A stretch of 64,000 bases of DNA from CAYQVO01 sp964421085. Lineage in GTDB: Bacteria > Bdellovibrionota_C > UBA2361 > CAYQVO01. The position numbers were made by a program, and so were the translations under genes. The DNA lies in NCBI GenBank assembly GCA_964421085.1, contig CAYQVO010000002.1:1-64000 (forward strand), in the 5' to 3' direction. A model generated the notes under the pieces. It was not told the DNA's origin. It searched no databases and saw only the letters and a program-made list of their open reading frames with translations. Below are positions 44,378 through 53,376 of the stretch, piece after piece. Positions within the stretch are counted from its first letter, which is position 1. Each line of letters opens with the position of its first letter.

Positions 44378-44721
44378 TGGAAGAAATTACGATTTATCGA
44401 CCGACAAGTCAAAATCAAAGCGAAAGTGCAGACGCGCCAGTGACGGCAGGTTGGTACAACACAGCATCTCGTGCGGTGGCATCGAATCTCTCAATCGAAT
44501 AGTCTCCTGTATGCCGGCGGATATACACCCCCCGCGCCGTATGAATAAGACTTTTGACATATTTTATGAAACGACACCGAAACGAGCGCTTCTCCGATAG
44601 ACACCATGATCGTCTGCCAGCCCGCCTGGGCTTCGAGCTTTAAACAACTATGGGCGCCCCGCACCGATGAAAAAATCTCCCCATGCCGAGGTCTTTCGAA
44701 AACCACCGGACTGAAAGCTGT
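44378..44721. other. Intergenic region without a confident gene
   Basis: 344 bases between the binding-protein start and the end of the HAD gene. A 71-codon minus frame (44491-44706) with GTG start shows no recognisable family, signal or ribosome binding site, and I leave it out. I see no tRNA, terminator or known riboswitch in it. Confidence 0.6.
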
Positions 44722-45561
44722 TCATGCGTTCACAACACCCGCCTTCAAAGTGATTCTGCCTGCGGCCTCTTCCGAAACACCTTCGTTGAGAAGCACATTC
44801 AGATCAAGATCTGCAATGGAATTCACGACCAGGTCCGGCCGGTATGAATAATCTCTGAGCCGTTCAATAGTGCATATTCCTGACAGTGTCAAAATCGTTT
44901 TATAACCGAGCTGAACACCACCGAGAATATCTGTCTGCATTGTATCGCCGATAATACAAGTCTCGTTTGTCTGAAGGCCGATCGACTTTCTTGCAGCGCG
45001 GAGCATCACAGGACTCGGCTTGCCGACGCTTAAAGCTTTCTTTCCAGTGGCGTTTTCGAGGAGCGCTATGATTGCCGCAATGCCCGGCTTGCTCCATCCC
45101 TTGATCCTTGGTGATGGATCAAGATTCGTCGCAATAAGCTTTGCGCCGTCGATGACAAAATCAATGGCTTTCTCGAGCCGTTCCAAAGTGAGATTCCGGC
45201 CCTCCCCGACAACAACGTAGTCCGGATCTTTATCGACCATCGAATAATTGTTTTCATGAAGGCTCAGCGTAAGGCCCTGTTCGCCAAGCACAAAGGCGGT
45301 ACCGCAGGGCTTCTGCCGGCCCAGAAAAAAGCCGGTAGCCATGGCGCTTGTATAAATGTGACGCTCCTCGACTTTTTTGAATCCCATTCGCCTCAATCGT
45401 GTCGCGATGTCGCGTCGGGTATAGTGGCTGTTGTTTGTGAGGAACAGGAATGGAACTTCCCTCCCGATGAGGCCGCTTACGAAATCTTTCGCCCCTGGTA
45501 TTATTTTTGAGCCGCTGTAGACGACCCCGTCCATATCAATTAAAAAGCCGATTCGGGCCAT
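44722..45561 (-). CDS. HAD-IIA family phosphatase (NagD-like)
   Basis: 279 residues. The nucleophile motif DMDGVVYSG lies at the N-terminus, motif II is in FLTNNS, the C2A cap follows, motif III Lys is in GKPSP, and motif IV is IGDTMQTDI. This order is that of the NagD/Pho13 branch, which dephosphorylates small sugar phosphates, nucleotides or glycolytic by-products. A very good ribosome binding site (GGAGG) sits just before the ATG. It stands alone. The natural substrate cannot be read from sequence; proximity to a phosphofructokinase gene (46999) is only suggestive. Confidence 0.88.
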   Translation of the reverse strand: MARIGFLIDMDGVVYSGSKIIPGAKDFVSGLIGREVPFLFLTNNSHYTRRDIATRLRRMGFKKVEERHIYTSAMATGFFLGRQKPCGTAFVLGEQGLTLSLHENNYSMVDKDPDYVVVGEGRNLTLERLEKAIDFVIDGAKLIATNLDPSPRIKGWSKPGIAAIIALLENATGKKALSVGKPSPVMLRAARKSIGLQTNETCIIGDTMQTDILGGVQLGYKTILTLSGICTIERLRDYSYRPDLVVNSIADLDLNVLLNEGVSEEAAGRITLKAGVVNA

Positions 45562-45704
45562 TTAACCTCCTCGCCAAATAAGTGCGAAAAATGTGAAAGA
45601 AGGATAATAACACGGAAAGCCGGATCGGCAAAATTCGGGCGTATTATTCTTTTGAGGTCGATCAAACACAGGATGACCAGTATCATGAAGTGCGGAGATT
45701 GTTC

Positions 45705-46631
45705 ATGAATCTCGTTATTTTTATCTTCCAGCTCATTTTTCTGCTGCTGATTGCAGGGTCACGATTCACGTGGACTCTCATTATTATCGTATTTGTCGCG
45801 GGCATGCTCCGCTTTCATGCGCCACCCGCCGCTATCATTGCATTTCTCGCAATCTCACTTCTCTGGTATAACCTCCGCGCGCATCGCGGTGCACTTGGAA
45901 CGGGGTGGGTCAGCCTTTTTCGAAGGCTCCGGCGTCTTTCATCCCGTCAGTCGTCAGAAGAGTTTGAGAATCTTGTTTTCGCCATACTTGCAAAAGCCGC
46001 GCAGGTCGACGGGTCAATAAAGCGTGATGAAATTGACGCTATCGAGACAGCGATGAAGCGTCTGAATGTCTCCGAGAAACGCCGCAGTGAAATAATTATC
46101 ATCTGCCGCGCCCAGTGGAGAAGGGAGCAGCCTCTCGAAGAACTGCTTCAGCAGTTTGTCCGGGAATATGGCTTTGACAGGGAAGCGTGCGAATCGCTCC
46201 TCGACCTCATGGCCGAGGTGCTTTTCGCAGACGGAAAGTTCACGGGAAAGGAAAGAGCGTTTCTTGGGGCGGTGCTCCTCTCATTCGGCCTGGATCAGGA
46301 GTTTGAGAGGGTTCTTCTGCACCGGTACTCACGAATGGCCGGCGGGTTCGGCAGCGGATTCGAATACGGAGACGATGCGGGGCGGCAATATCAGGAACAG
46401 AAACCTCCGGAGCCTGAGCCAGCCGTTGAAAAACCGCTCTCAGATTATGATCTGCTGGGAGTCACCTCCCGCAGCACTAAAGACGAGATCAAGCGGGCTT
46501 TCCGAAAGCTTGCCATGAAGTATCATCCTGACCGCACAATCGGGCTGAGCAGCGAGATGCAGAAAGCTGCATCAAACCGGTTCAGGGAGATAAACGAGGC
46601 ATATGAAAGACTGTTGAAAAAGGCTGCGTAA
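45705..46631 (+). CDS. DjlA-like membrane J-domain protein with TerB domain
   Basis: 308 residues from ATG 45705 (GGAG 8 bases upstream; a GTG at 45690 is in frame). Two hydrophobic N-terminal segments (about 1-60) are followed by a TerB-like helical domain (about 85-195, KAAQVDGSIKRDEI...FADGKFTGKERAFL). A Gly/Pro linker leads to the C-terminal J-domain (SDYDLLGVTSRSTKDEIKRAF) with the HPD motif in YHPDR. J-domains recruit and stimulate DnaK; DjlA-type proteins do this at the inner membrane and are linked to envelope stress. Confidence 0.88.
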   Translation: MNLVIFIFQLIFLLLIAGSRFTWTLIIIVFVAGMLRFHAPPAAIIAFLAISLLWYNLRAHRGALGTGWVSLFRRLRRLSSRQSSEEFENLVFAILAKAAQVDGSIKRDEIDAIETAMKRLNVSEKRRSEIIIICRAQWRREQPLEELLQQFVREYGFDREACESLLDLMAEVLFADGKFTGKERAFLGAVLLSFGLDQEFERVLLHRYSRMAGGFGSGFEYGDDAGRQYQEQKPPEPEPAVEKPLSDYDLLGVTSRSTKDEIKRAFRKLAMKYHPDRTIGLSSEMQKAASNRFREINEAYERLLKKAA

Positions 46632-46658
46632 ACTGTGGGGGGTGCCTGAAAAGGGTCG

Positions 46659-46982
46659 CTATACCTCTCCCCACAACTTCCTTGCAAGCGCCAGCGCGTC
46701 AGAGAAAGGACCCCTTCTTTTTTTATCGAGGATTTTGGCAAGTTCTCCCGCATCAAGATAAACGCCGCCGCAGTCGGGGCACACTTCGATTTCCACACTC
46801 TCGAGAGTCGTCGTCTCCATCTTCTGGCCGCACTTGGCGCAGTGCATGAAGTGAAGATCTTTCTGCCGCTGCCGTTCGGATGCGGCGGTCTTCTCAGCAT
46901 GCTCTTCCCTGAGTTTTTTCAGCCGCGTCATTTCATGACGGATGAAGTATTCCTGTTCTTTCTCGGAAACCTTTTTTTTCAT
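46659..46982 (-). CDS. TFIIB-type zinc-finger protein
   Basis: 107 residues. A charged helical N-terminus (about 1-45) is followed by CAKCGQKMET and CPDCGGVYLDAGEL, the zf-TFIIB signature (four Cys zinc ribbon with W/YLDxGEL). These small bacterial proteins are common and of unclear role, probably binding nucleic acid or protein. A strong GAGGTGAGG precedes the ATG. It is 16 bases downstream of the phosphofructokinase gene and probably cotranscribed with it. Confidence 0.83.
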   Translation of the reverse strand: MKKKVSEKEQEYFIRHEMTRLKKLREEHAEKTAASERQRQKDLHFMHCAKCGQKMETTTLESVEIEVCPDCGGVYLDAGELAKILDKKRRGPFSDALALARKLWGEV

Positions 46983-46998
46983 TTCCTCACCTCACTCA

Positions 46999-48288
46999 TT
47001 AAATCATAATCGGCGGCTGGCCGGTTGTGGAGAGTACGCTTCGCCACAGCCAGTCCTGCGCATCAATCTTTCTCCTCCTCTCTGTAGCGAGAGGAATTGG
47101 CACGTGTGTGAACGATCCCTTCCAGTTCGAAACAATCATACCCGTTCTTCCCGTCATGGCTGCATGAACGGCATTCTGCCCCAGAACGAGGCAGAACGCG
47201 GCATCGCGCGCGTTTGCAGGGAGGCTTCTGATAGTGTAGCTCGGGTCGATATATTTCAGATTCACTTCAATCTGTTTCTCCCTGAAATGCGATACGATGC
47301 GTTCTTTGAGGAAAATACCGATGTCGCCGTACTTGACGTTCCCGGATGCGTCTTTTCCGCCTGTTTTCTCGAGAAGCTCCTGTCCTGCACCCTCCGCGAC
47401 GACAATCACCGCATGGCAGCGCTTCTCGATTCGCTCCTGTAATGACGAGCAGAAGCCTTCGATGGAAAAGGGAACTTCAGGAACGAGACAGAAATTGACA
47501 TCATTGTTTGCAAGCGTTGAATAAGCTGCAATGAACCCGGAATCGCGCCCCATAAGCTTGACCAGACCGATTCCATTTCTTGCGCCTTCGGCTTCTGTAT
47601 TCGCGGCATCAATCACATGACGGGCCTCGGCGCAGGCAGTCTCGAATCCGAACGACTGCTGCACATAGGATATGTCGTTGTCAATCGTCTTTGGAATTCC
47701 GATCACACTGATCTTGAGACCCCTTACCGCAACCTCGTCCGCAATCGCCTGCGCTCCTCGAAGTGTTCCATCACCCCCGATTGTAAAGAGAACTCCCACG
47801 TTCATCCGCTCGAGAGTGTCGACCATGTCCATAGGATCCTGTGGACCGCGGGAAGAAGCGAGGACGGAACCCCCCTCTTCATGTATCTTCTTTACTGCCT
47901 GAGGAGTGAGATTCAGGGGCGCATGAGAATATTTGGCACTCAGACCTTCGTATCCGAATTGAAAGCCGAAGACAGTCTTCACTCCATAATGGAAGTGACA
48001 CGACAGGACAATCGCGCGAATAACATCGTTCAACCCCGGGCACAGTCCCCCGCATGTAACTATGCCGCAGTTGAGCTTCGATGGATCGAAATAGATGTGT
48101 TCCCTGGGTCCGGCCTTTTCCATCTGCGGAGGTTCATGCCCATCGTCCATGCACGCTTTTATCTCCTTGAAATCTGAGCTTAAAAGGACTTTTTCAGAAT
48201 CCTTTACGAAACGTCCAGTCTTTACTGGTGATGGTATGCGGCATATACCGAGGCGCTGGATATCGAAACTGGGGTCGTTTTTATGCAT
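46999..48288 (-). CDS. pfkA: 6-phosphofructokinase, long plant-type clade
   Basis: 429 residues, longer than the 320 of E. coli PfkA because of an extended N-terminus. Visible: CGGLCPGLNDVIR, the phosphoryl donor site GGDGTLRG, and the catalytic PKTIDND. Gly in GGDG points to ATP as donor, while Lys in PKTIDND is the residue found in pyrophosphate enzymes and in plant-type ATP enzymes. The combination fits the plant-like ATP-PFK group. It phosphorylates fructose 6-phosphate in glycolysis. It is followed by the zinc-finger gene. Confidence 0.88.
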   Translation of the reverse strand: MHKNDPSFDIQRLGICRIPSPVKTGRFVKDSEKVLLSSDFKEIKACMDDGHEPPQMEKAGPREHIYFDPSKLNCGIVTCGGLCPGLNDVIRAIVLSCHFHYGVKTVFGFQFGYEGLSAKYSHAPLNLTPQAVKKIHEEGGSVLASSRGPQDPMDMVDTLERMNVGVLFTIGGDGTLRGAQAIADEVAVRGLKISVIGIPKTIDNDISYVQQSFGFETACAEARHVIDAANTEAEGARNGIGLVKLMGRDSGFIAAYSTLANNDVNFCLVPEVPFSIEGFCSSLQERIEKRCHAVIVVAEGAGQELLEKTGGKDASGNVKYGDIGIFLKERIVSHFREKQIEVNLKYIDPSYTIRSLPANARDAAFCLVLGQNAVHAAMTGRTGMIVSNWKGSFTHVPIPLATERRRKIDAQDWLWRSVLSTTGQPPIMI

Positions 48289-48388
48289 GGGATGAATTTA
48301 GCTTGGAAGAGGCGCGCTGGAAAGGGAAAAGGGGGACTATGCTTGTCGCGGCCGAAATACTTATAGTAATCTCTTTCAGGGTTCTCCG

Positions 48389-49915
48389 ATGAATACGAAC
48401 AAACCACTCTTCCGGTCAGACTGGGTCGCCCTGGCGGCTCTTCTAATTGTCGCGCTCTGGCTCAGAGCCCCCTTCGTATCCGCAGGACTTCCGTTTTTTT
48501 ACCAGGAAGATGAAGCGCACCATTTCAACCGGGTCGTGAACATGGTGAAGTCGGGCTCCTGGGATCCCCGCTACTTTCACAAACCGTCTCTTCATTTCTA
48601 TCTTCGGATGCCGGTAGTTGCCGTGTCGTTTCTTTACAGCGTGAAAAAAGGATATCTGCGCAAGCTGGAAGAAATTCAGACAAAGGACACGTACGGCGTG
48701 GGTGATTATGCCTTCACTGTCTCACACCAGAGCATAGTGAAGTGGAACAGAGCTTTCTCGCTGTGCTTGAGTCTTTTGATTATAGTACTGGTGTATTTTC
48801 TCGCGAGAAGAGTGACAGGTGCGGCCGGTGTCAGTATTCCCTTTGCAGCCGCGCTCCCCGTAGCTGTATCTCCGGACCTCACCGAGTTTTCGGCGTTCAT
48901 TGGTGTGGATACTCTGATGTCTCTTTTCTGCGTGGCGTCGGTTCTTTCGGCCCTCATTGTCGTCTCTTCTTTCTCGATGCGCGGCCTCATCTTCTGCGGA
49001 ATAATCTCGGGTCTCGCAGTCTCGAGCAAGTATAACGCCCTTCCTGTAATGCTTATCCCTCTTTCGGTCGTGGTGTCGGCGGGAAGGGTGAACTACATCA
49101 ACGCGGCGACTGCCCTGCTCAGTCCGGTCGCAGGCTTTTTCCTTGGAAGCCCCTTTATCCTCTCATCGCTGCCTCTGTTTCTCAATCAGTTCGGATACGA
49201 AATATGGCATTACGGTATTGCGGGACATGAAGGACATTCAGCCGAGCCGGGTTTTCCTCAGTTTCTTTTTTATCTTAACTGGCTCGGAAAAAGTGCGTTT
49301 GGATGGGGATCTCTGGTTCTTTCCATTGCCGGTATTTTCATTCTCATTGCCGCCCGCGATGCAAAGTCGAAGATCTTTCTCCTGTTTCCGCTCCTCTTCG
49401 GCTGGCTGATGTGCATGCAAAGAGCAAACTTTGAACGCAATATGCACGCAATTGTTCCCTTCCTTGGTGTCTTTGCATCTGCGGCTCTGTACGCGATTGC
49501 CGGAAGAGTGAGGCTCGATGATGCCCTCAAGGTGAAGCTGGTGGTTCTAATAGCCCTGCTCTGCATGGTTCAGCCTCTCCTTCGGGCGCTGGACCTGAGG
49601 GCCGAAGCGATGAACGCCCCGGAATCGAGACGAGGGTTTGAGACTTACGTAAAAGAGCTGTCGAGAACGGGTGGGACGGTCGCCGTCTCCGGGCAGCTTC
49701 AGATGCCGCCCGCGATTTATGCTCTCCCTCGTGTCAGGAAGGTGGATCAGACAGCGCAAAATGAAGATTATTCGAAGGCGGACCGGCTTGCAGTTGCAGG
49801 TCCTTACCAGGCACCGCCGCCATTTGCTCTCGAGAGAATTTTTCCAGGCGAACCCGGGCCGCAGCGCGTGGTGAGCAATCCTCTTATCGAGGTTTATGCG
49901 AAGAAAGGAGATTAA
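48389..49915 (+). CDS. GT-C family membrane glycosyltransferase (PMT/ArnT-like)
   Basis: 508 residues with about ten to twelve hydrophobic segments. The first periplasmic loop carries the acidic motif YQEDEAHHFN, typical of GT-C enzymes that use polyprenyl-phosphate sugars. A C-terminal soluble portion (about 405-508) follows. Related enzymes modify lipid A, O-antigen or proteins in the periplasm. The stop lies 3 bases before hldD, pointing to a role in LPS or surface glycan assembly. The glycosyltransferases at 10190 and 11819 could make its donor. Confidence 0.8.
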   Translation: MNTNKPLFRSDWVALAALLIVALWLRAPFVSAGLPFFYQEDEAHHFNRVVNMVKSGSWDPRYFHKPSLHFYLRMPVVAVSFLYSVKKGYLRKLEEIQTKDTYGVGDYAFTVSHQSIVKWNRAFSLCLSLLIIVLVYFLARRVTGAAGVSIPFAAALPVAVSPDLTEFSAFIGVDTLMSLFCVASVLSALIVVSSFSMRGLIFCGIISGLAVSSKYNALPVMLIPLSVVVSAGRVNYINAATALLSPVAGFFLGSPFILSSLPLFLNQFGYEIWHYGIAGHEGHSAEPGFPQFLFYLNWLGKSAFGWGSLVLSIAGIFILIAARDAKSKIFLLFPLLFGWLMCMQRANFERNMHAIVPFLGVFASAALYAIAGRVRLDDALKVKLVVLIALLCMVQPLLRALDLRAEAMNAPESRRGFETYVKELSRTGGTVAVSGQLQMPPAIYALPRVRKVDQTAQNEDYSKADRLAVAGPYQAPPPFALERIFPGEPGPQRVVSNPLIEVYAKKGD

Positions 49916-49918
49916 ATA

Positions 49919-50890
49919 ATGTACATTGTAACTGGGGCTGCCGGCTTTATCGGCAGTGTTTTCGTTTCCCGGATGAACCATGCCGGTATGACGGACCTCA
50001 TTCTCGTCGATGAACTGGGGAGCAGCGAGCGGTGGAAGAATCTTCTCGGAAAGAGATTTTCGGACTATCTGCATAAAGACGATCTCCAGGCGTTTCTGGA
50101 GAATACCGACCCGGATGACATTGAAGGCATAGTGCATATGGGAGCCTGTTCGTCCACCGTGGAGAGAGATGTCGATTATCTTTACAGAAACAACTTCCTT
50201 TATACCAAAATGCTCGCCGAGTATTCGATGGAGAACGACATCCGTTTCATTTATGCGAGCAGCGCCGCCACATACGGCGACGGGTCTCTCGGATATGACG
50301 ACGGCGAAGAATTTATTCCATCCCTCCGGCCTTTGAATCCTTACGGCTTCTCGAAGCAGATTCTCGATCTCTGGGCTCTCGAGAACGGATACTTTGATAG
50401 AATCTGCGGAATAAAATTCTTTAATGTTTACGGGCCTAACGAGTATCACAAGGAAGGGATGCGAAGCGTTGTCCTCAAAGCGTATTACCAGGTGAAAGAA
50501 TTCGGCACGGTCAAGCTCTTTCGCTCGCACAGGCCCGAATACAAAGACGGAGAGCAGGTCAGAGACTTCATTTATGTGAAAGACTGCGCCGAGATTCTTT
50601 ACACTCTCCTGACGGATAAGCGCGATATAAACGGGATTTTTAATCTGGGCACCGGAAAGGCCCGGACCTGGAATGATCTGGTCAGCGCGGTCTTCTCATC
50701 GCTTAAACTCGAAACAAAAATTCAGTACATTGAAATGCCGGAGGACATTCTGGATCAGTATCAGTATTTCACCGAGGCAAAGATGGACAAGCTCAAGGCT
50801 GCGGGTTTTAGCGCGCGGTTCACATCTCTGGAGGATGGGGTGAGTGACTATGTCACGCAGTATCTCGAGAAGGGGGAAGGGTATATCTGA
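49919..50890 (+). CDS. hldD: ADP-L-glycero-D-manno-heptose 6-epimerase
   Basis: 323 residues, typical length. The Rossmann motif is GAAGFIGS. Family traits are HMGACSSTVERD, the catalytic YGFSK(Q) near residue 140, KFFNVYGPNEYHK and FRSHRPEYKDGEQ(V)RDFIYVKD. It interconverts ADP-D- and ADP-L-glycero-manno-heptose, the last step in heptose supply for the LPS inner core, so the organism makes core LPS. It follows the GT-C gene by 3 bases. Other hld genes are not in the window. Confidence 0.95.
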   Translation: MYIVTGAAGFIGSVFVSRMNHAGMTDLILVDELGSSERWKNLLGKRFSDYLHKDDLQAFLENTDPDDIEGIVHMGACSSTVERDVDYLYRNNFLYTKMLAEYSMENDIRFIYASSAATYGDGSLGYDDGEEFIPSLRPLNPYGFSKQILDLWALENGYFDRICGIKFFNVYGPNEYHKEGMRSVVLKAYYQVKEFGTVKLFRSHRPEYKDGEQVRDFIYVKDCAEILYTLLTDKRDINGIFNLGTGKARTWNDLVSAVFSSLKLETKIQYIEMPEDILDQYQYFTEAKMDKLKAAGFSARFTSLEDGVSDYVTQYLEKGEGYI

Positions 50891-50932
50891 TTGCGGATCC
50901 CGAATGGCGTGAAGCCGAAAGGCATGTTGAGA

Positions 50933-51688
50933 TTATGACTGATCCACCTGGGATTTGTCTGTGAGTTTCAGCTGCCGGATCTCACAGTTCGTGATCAGCG
51001 AACGCGGTTTTTCCGGTGTGCCGGCATACCGGCCGGGATATTCACGCGAAAAGACCACCTCCAGCATCTGCATGGCATCATGGTGGGTCACAAGCAGAAT
51101 TTTTTTGCCGCTCATTGCTGTCTCCAGTCCCACAATTCCCCGCGAGAGACGTTCCTGGAGCTGTACCGGGCTTTCGCAGCCGCGGGAAGTATTGAAAGGA
51201 TCTTCGACATCGAGCGGATGAAGGTGAGGAAAGTACAATTCAGGATCGAAGAGATCATACTCGCCGAAGAACCTCTCACGCAGCCACTCCACCCGAATCA
51301 CGTCAGAGCAGCCAATTGCCTCGGCGACAAGCTCGGCAGTCCGGATAGCACGCAGAAAATCGGAACAGACAATCACTGTGCAGGGATCGCACAACTCCCT
51401 GAACGGCATGCTGCACACTGCTTCTTTCGCCTGATCATAACCTTCCGGCACGAGATCGAACGCGCTCATGGCAAATTCAGGATTGCTTCCTGTCACGCGC
51501 ATCACGTTCGACTCGCTGAGCCCGTGCCGCATTGAAAAATAAGAATTCCGGAGATCGGTGAAATTCCAAAGGTGATTGTACTGCCACCAGTCCCTTCCAC
51601 GCGATGGCACCACCGGGAGGGTGTCCTGGGCCGAAAATGTGGGAGGCTTAGAGGTACAATCGGGCGTAGATGATTGAATGAGGGGCAT
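50933..51688 (-). CDS. Histidine phosphatase family protein under TPP riboswitch control
   Basis: 251 residues. After about 50 poorly conserved residues comes the catalytic MRHGLSESN (phospho-His), then SDFLRAIRTAE, LRERFFGEYD (acid/base Glu region) and the second catalytic His in VTHHDAM. The fold is that of phosphoglycerate mutase-like phosphatases. The ATG at 51688 follows the 3' end of a TPP aptamer directly, with its likely Shine-Dalgarno GGAAG inside the aptamer. TPP control suggests a substrate in thiamine metabolism, for example thiamine monophosphate or diphosphate, or a phosphorylated precursor. That is an inference; no thi gene is in the window. Confidence 0.88.
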   Translation of the reverse strand: MPLIQSSTPDCTSKPPTFSAQDTLPVVPSRGRDWWQYNHLWNFTDLRNSYFSMRHGLSESNVMRVTGSNPEFAMSAFDLVPEGYDQAKEAVCSMPFRELCDPCTVIVCSDFLRAIRTAELVAEAIGCSDVIRVEWLRERFFGEYDLFDPELYFPHLHPLDVEDPFNTSRGCESPVQLQERLSRGIVGLETAMSGKKILLVTHHDAMQMLEVVFSREYPGRYAGTPEKPRSLITNCEIRQLKLTDKSQVDQS

Positions 51689-51691
51689 ACA

Positions 51692-51779
51692 GGGCTTCCT
51701 TCGTCAGCATTATCTGCATCAGGTTCAACGGGTTTAATCTCAGCCGCCCGCTTCAATCAGCGGGCAGCACCCCGGCGTT
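51692..51779 (-). promoter_or_regulatory. TPP (thiamine pyrophosphate) riboswitch
   Basis: On the minus strand the conserved blocks occur in order: GGGGTGC (51773-51767), a GCCCGC/GCGGGC side hairpin (51765-51746), GCTGAGAT (51744-51737), ACCTGAT (51724-51718), and CAGATAATGCTGACGAAGGA (51716-51697). These match the THI element. The element ends about 7 bases before the ATG of the histidine phosphatase, and AAGGAAG within it (51695-51701) is the only plausible ribosome binding site. Ligand binding should therefore repress translation directly. Confidence 0.95.
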
Positions 51780-51845
51780 TGGTGCTTATTCAGATTATGC
51801 TTTTATTCCGGAAAAGTAAAATTCGGCAGGGACCGTGAGCGACGC

Positions 51846-52656
51846 CTACCTCTGCACTACCTTGAAGATCTTGTCCTCGATAGCGCGTACAACGCCGGTC
51901 ATGTTGGCAGCGGCCTTTTCGATTGCATTAAGGGCAAGGTCGACGGCCGGTTCGCGCTCGGCCTGAGCGCGGGCCACGAATACCATCGCGACAATCTCCT
52001 GAAGAGGATTGTTGAGGTCGTTCCTTATATCAGCCCCAANNNNNNNNNNNNNNNNNNNNNNNNNNNNNNNNNNNNNNNNNNNNNNNNNNNNNNNNNNNNN
52101 NNNNNNNNNNNNNNNNNNNNNNNNNNNNNNNNNNNNNNNNNNNNNCCCCGGAGCCGGAAACAGGCGCCCCGGACCTTGTACGTTTTGCATCCCTTCGGAT
52201 TTCGCTGAATGTGTATCCCGATGCGCCGAGAGCCTTTATGCTTTTTTCAGTTACCCCGCCCACGACCAGGATATCCGGAGGAGATTCAATATCATCGAGC
52301 ACGTCGCGAAGCTTTGTTACGTTTCCGTCAGGAAGTATCGGGTCTGAGACAATAAGATTAATGGTCCGCCGCTTGAGCATCCACGCTGCAAGCTGCAGTG
52401 TAGGTGCGTACATAAGAGAGCATCCCGGGATCTGGAGAGAGAGCTGCAGCGTTATTTCTTTAGCCATCTCCTGGCTCGCGTTTATTACGAGCACCCGGTA
52501 CTCGGCATGTTTTCCGGCGGGGGGACTCATGCGGACGGGGTGCTGCCGCACATTTGAGACACGGGCGGCGCGATGAATGGGAAAGTTGTCCCCGACACTG
52601 AGGGAAGCTCTGCTGAAGACGACAGGTTTTTCAGGCAAGTGGTATTTCCAGTTCAT
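51846..52656 (-). CDS. Degenerate receiver/kinase-like signalling protein, with assembly gap
   Basis: The N-terminal part from ATG 52656 (GTG 52671 also possible) contains a receiver-like domain (YRVLVINASQEMAKEI...LIVSDPILPDGNVTKL...PDILVVGGV), with Asp in the phospho-acceptor position. A block of 106 N (52040-52145) follows. The last part (to 51846) has DIRNDLNNPLQEIVAMVFVA, which resembles a histidine-kinase dimerisation helix but has Asn where the phosphorylated His would be. No HATPase domain is encoded after it. It may be a phosphotransfer-like or scaffolding protein. Reading frames across the gap cannot be joined reliably. Confidence 0.6.
52040..52145. other. Assembly gap (106 N)
   Basis: 106 consecutive unknown bases inside the 51846-52656 gene. 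Flanking frames are not in phase, so the length is an estimate. Confidence 0.99.
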
Positions 52657-52803
52657 TTGATCCGCGCCCACCTTTACTGGAGAAGAGATCGCTGCAGGCG
52701 GCCTTTCGGATTCGCGTCCTGTATATAAGATGCCGGACGAAGACTCAGGATTCGCGGAATTCAGAGAATGACACCAGGTTTTTTCTTCAGCTGCCGGAGT
52801 TGA

Positions 52804-53376
52804 TCACGGGCAGTTATTGCACGTCGCCGAGAGATTCGTCGCGTTAACAGCAGGATCGTAAGCCCCGCGCTCCACGGTAAATTCTTCCACTCCATAAGGG
52901 GCAATCGCTGCGGGCCCTTTGATCTCGCGTCTTTCATTTCTCGGAAGCATGTATATGAGCAGAGGCGAATCAGCCTGAATACCCGTCGAGTTACGCACAT
53001 ACACTACGTACTCCACATTCCGTGTCTTTTCTTTCACATCTGCAATCTCAACTCTCGCCTGCCTGCACGAAAAGTTGTAGCGCGATACCGCATCCTTGTG
53101 TCCGTCGAAACAGATAACGGACCCGTCAGCATCAGCCCCCGCTGCGCAGTTTATTCCCCCATGCATCGTGCAGGTGGACGGCAGATTCTTTTCGAGTTTC
53201 ATTGGAACCTTTGCGATCCTGGGCAGCTTTGCAGGTGTTGAACCGGCAGTTGACGGTCTGCTCGAATAAGTAACCTTCCCCTGATCATCCGTGGATTTGA
53301 AAATCTCCTGACCCTGGGAGACTGAGTGGAAAAAGAACGCAGCAGCGGTAAGAACGACCCTAATCGCGAATCCCAT
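52804..53376 (-). CDS. Exported DUF4124-containing protein
   Basis: 190 residues with a signal peptide (VVLTAAAFFFHSVSQG). Right after it, EIFKSTDDQGKVTYSSRP matches the DUF4124 pattern (Y/F-K-x-x-D-x-x-G-x-x-x-Y-S-x-x-P). A middle region with eight Cys (STCTMHGGINCAAG, CFDGH, CRQ, CNNC) suggests disulfides. The C-terminal half resembles a beta-sandwich. Found in many proteobacterial periplasmic proteins, role unknown. Its start overlaps the stop of the NtrC-type gene by 17 bases, so it is cotranscribed with it. Confidence 0.75.
   Translation of the reverse strand: MGFAIRVVLTAAAFFFHSVSQGQEIFKSTDDQGKVTYSSRPSTAGSTPAKLPRIAKVPMKLEKNLPSTCTMHGGINCAAGADADGSVICFDGHKDAVSRYNFSCRQARVEIADVKEKTRNVEYVVYVRNSTGIQADSPLLIYMLPRNERREIKGPAAIAPYGVEEFTVERGAYDPAVNATNLSATCNNCP

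Noticed and set aside
44491..44706. 71-codon minus frame in the 344-base gap
   Set aside because: GTG start without ribosome binding site, no recognisable motif, atypical composition; not enough to call a gene.
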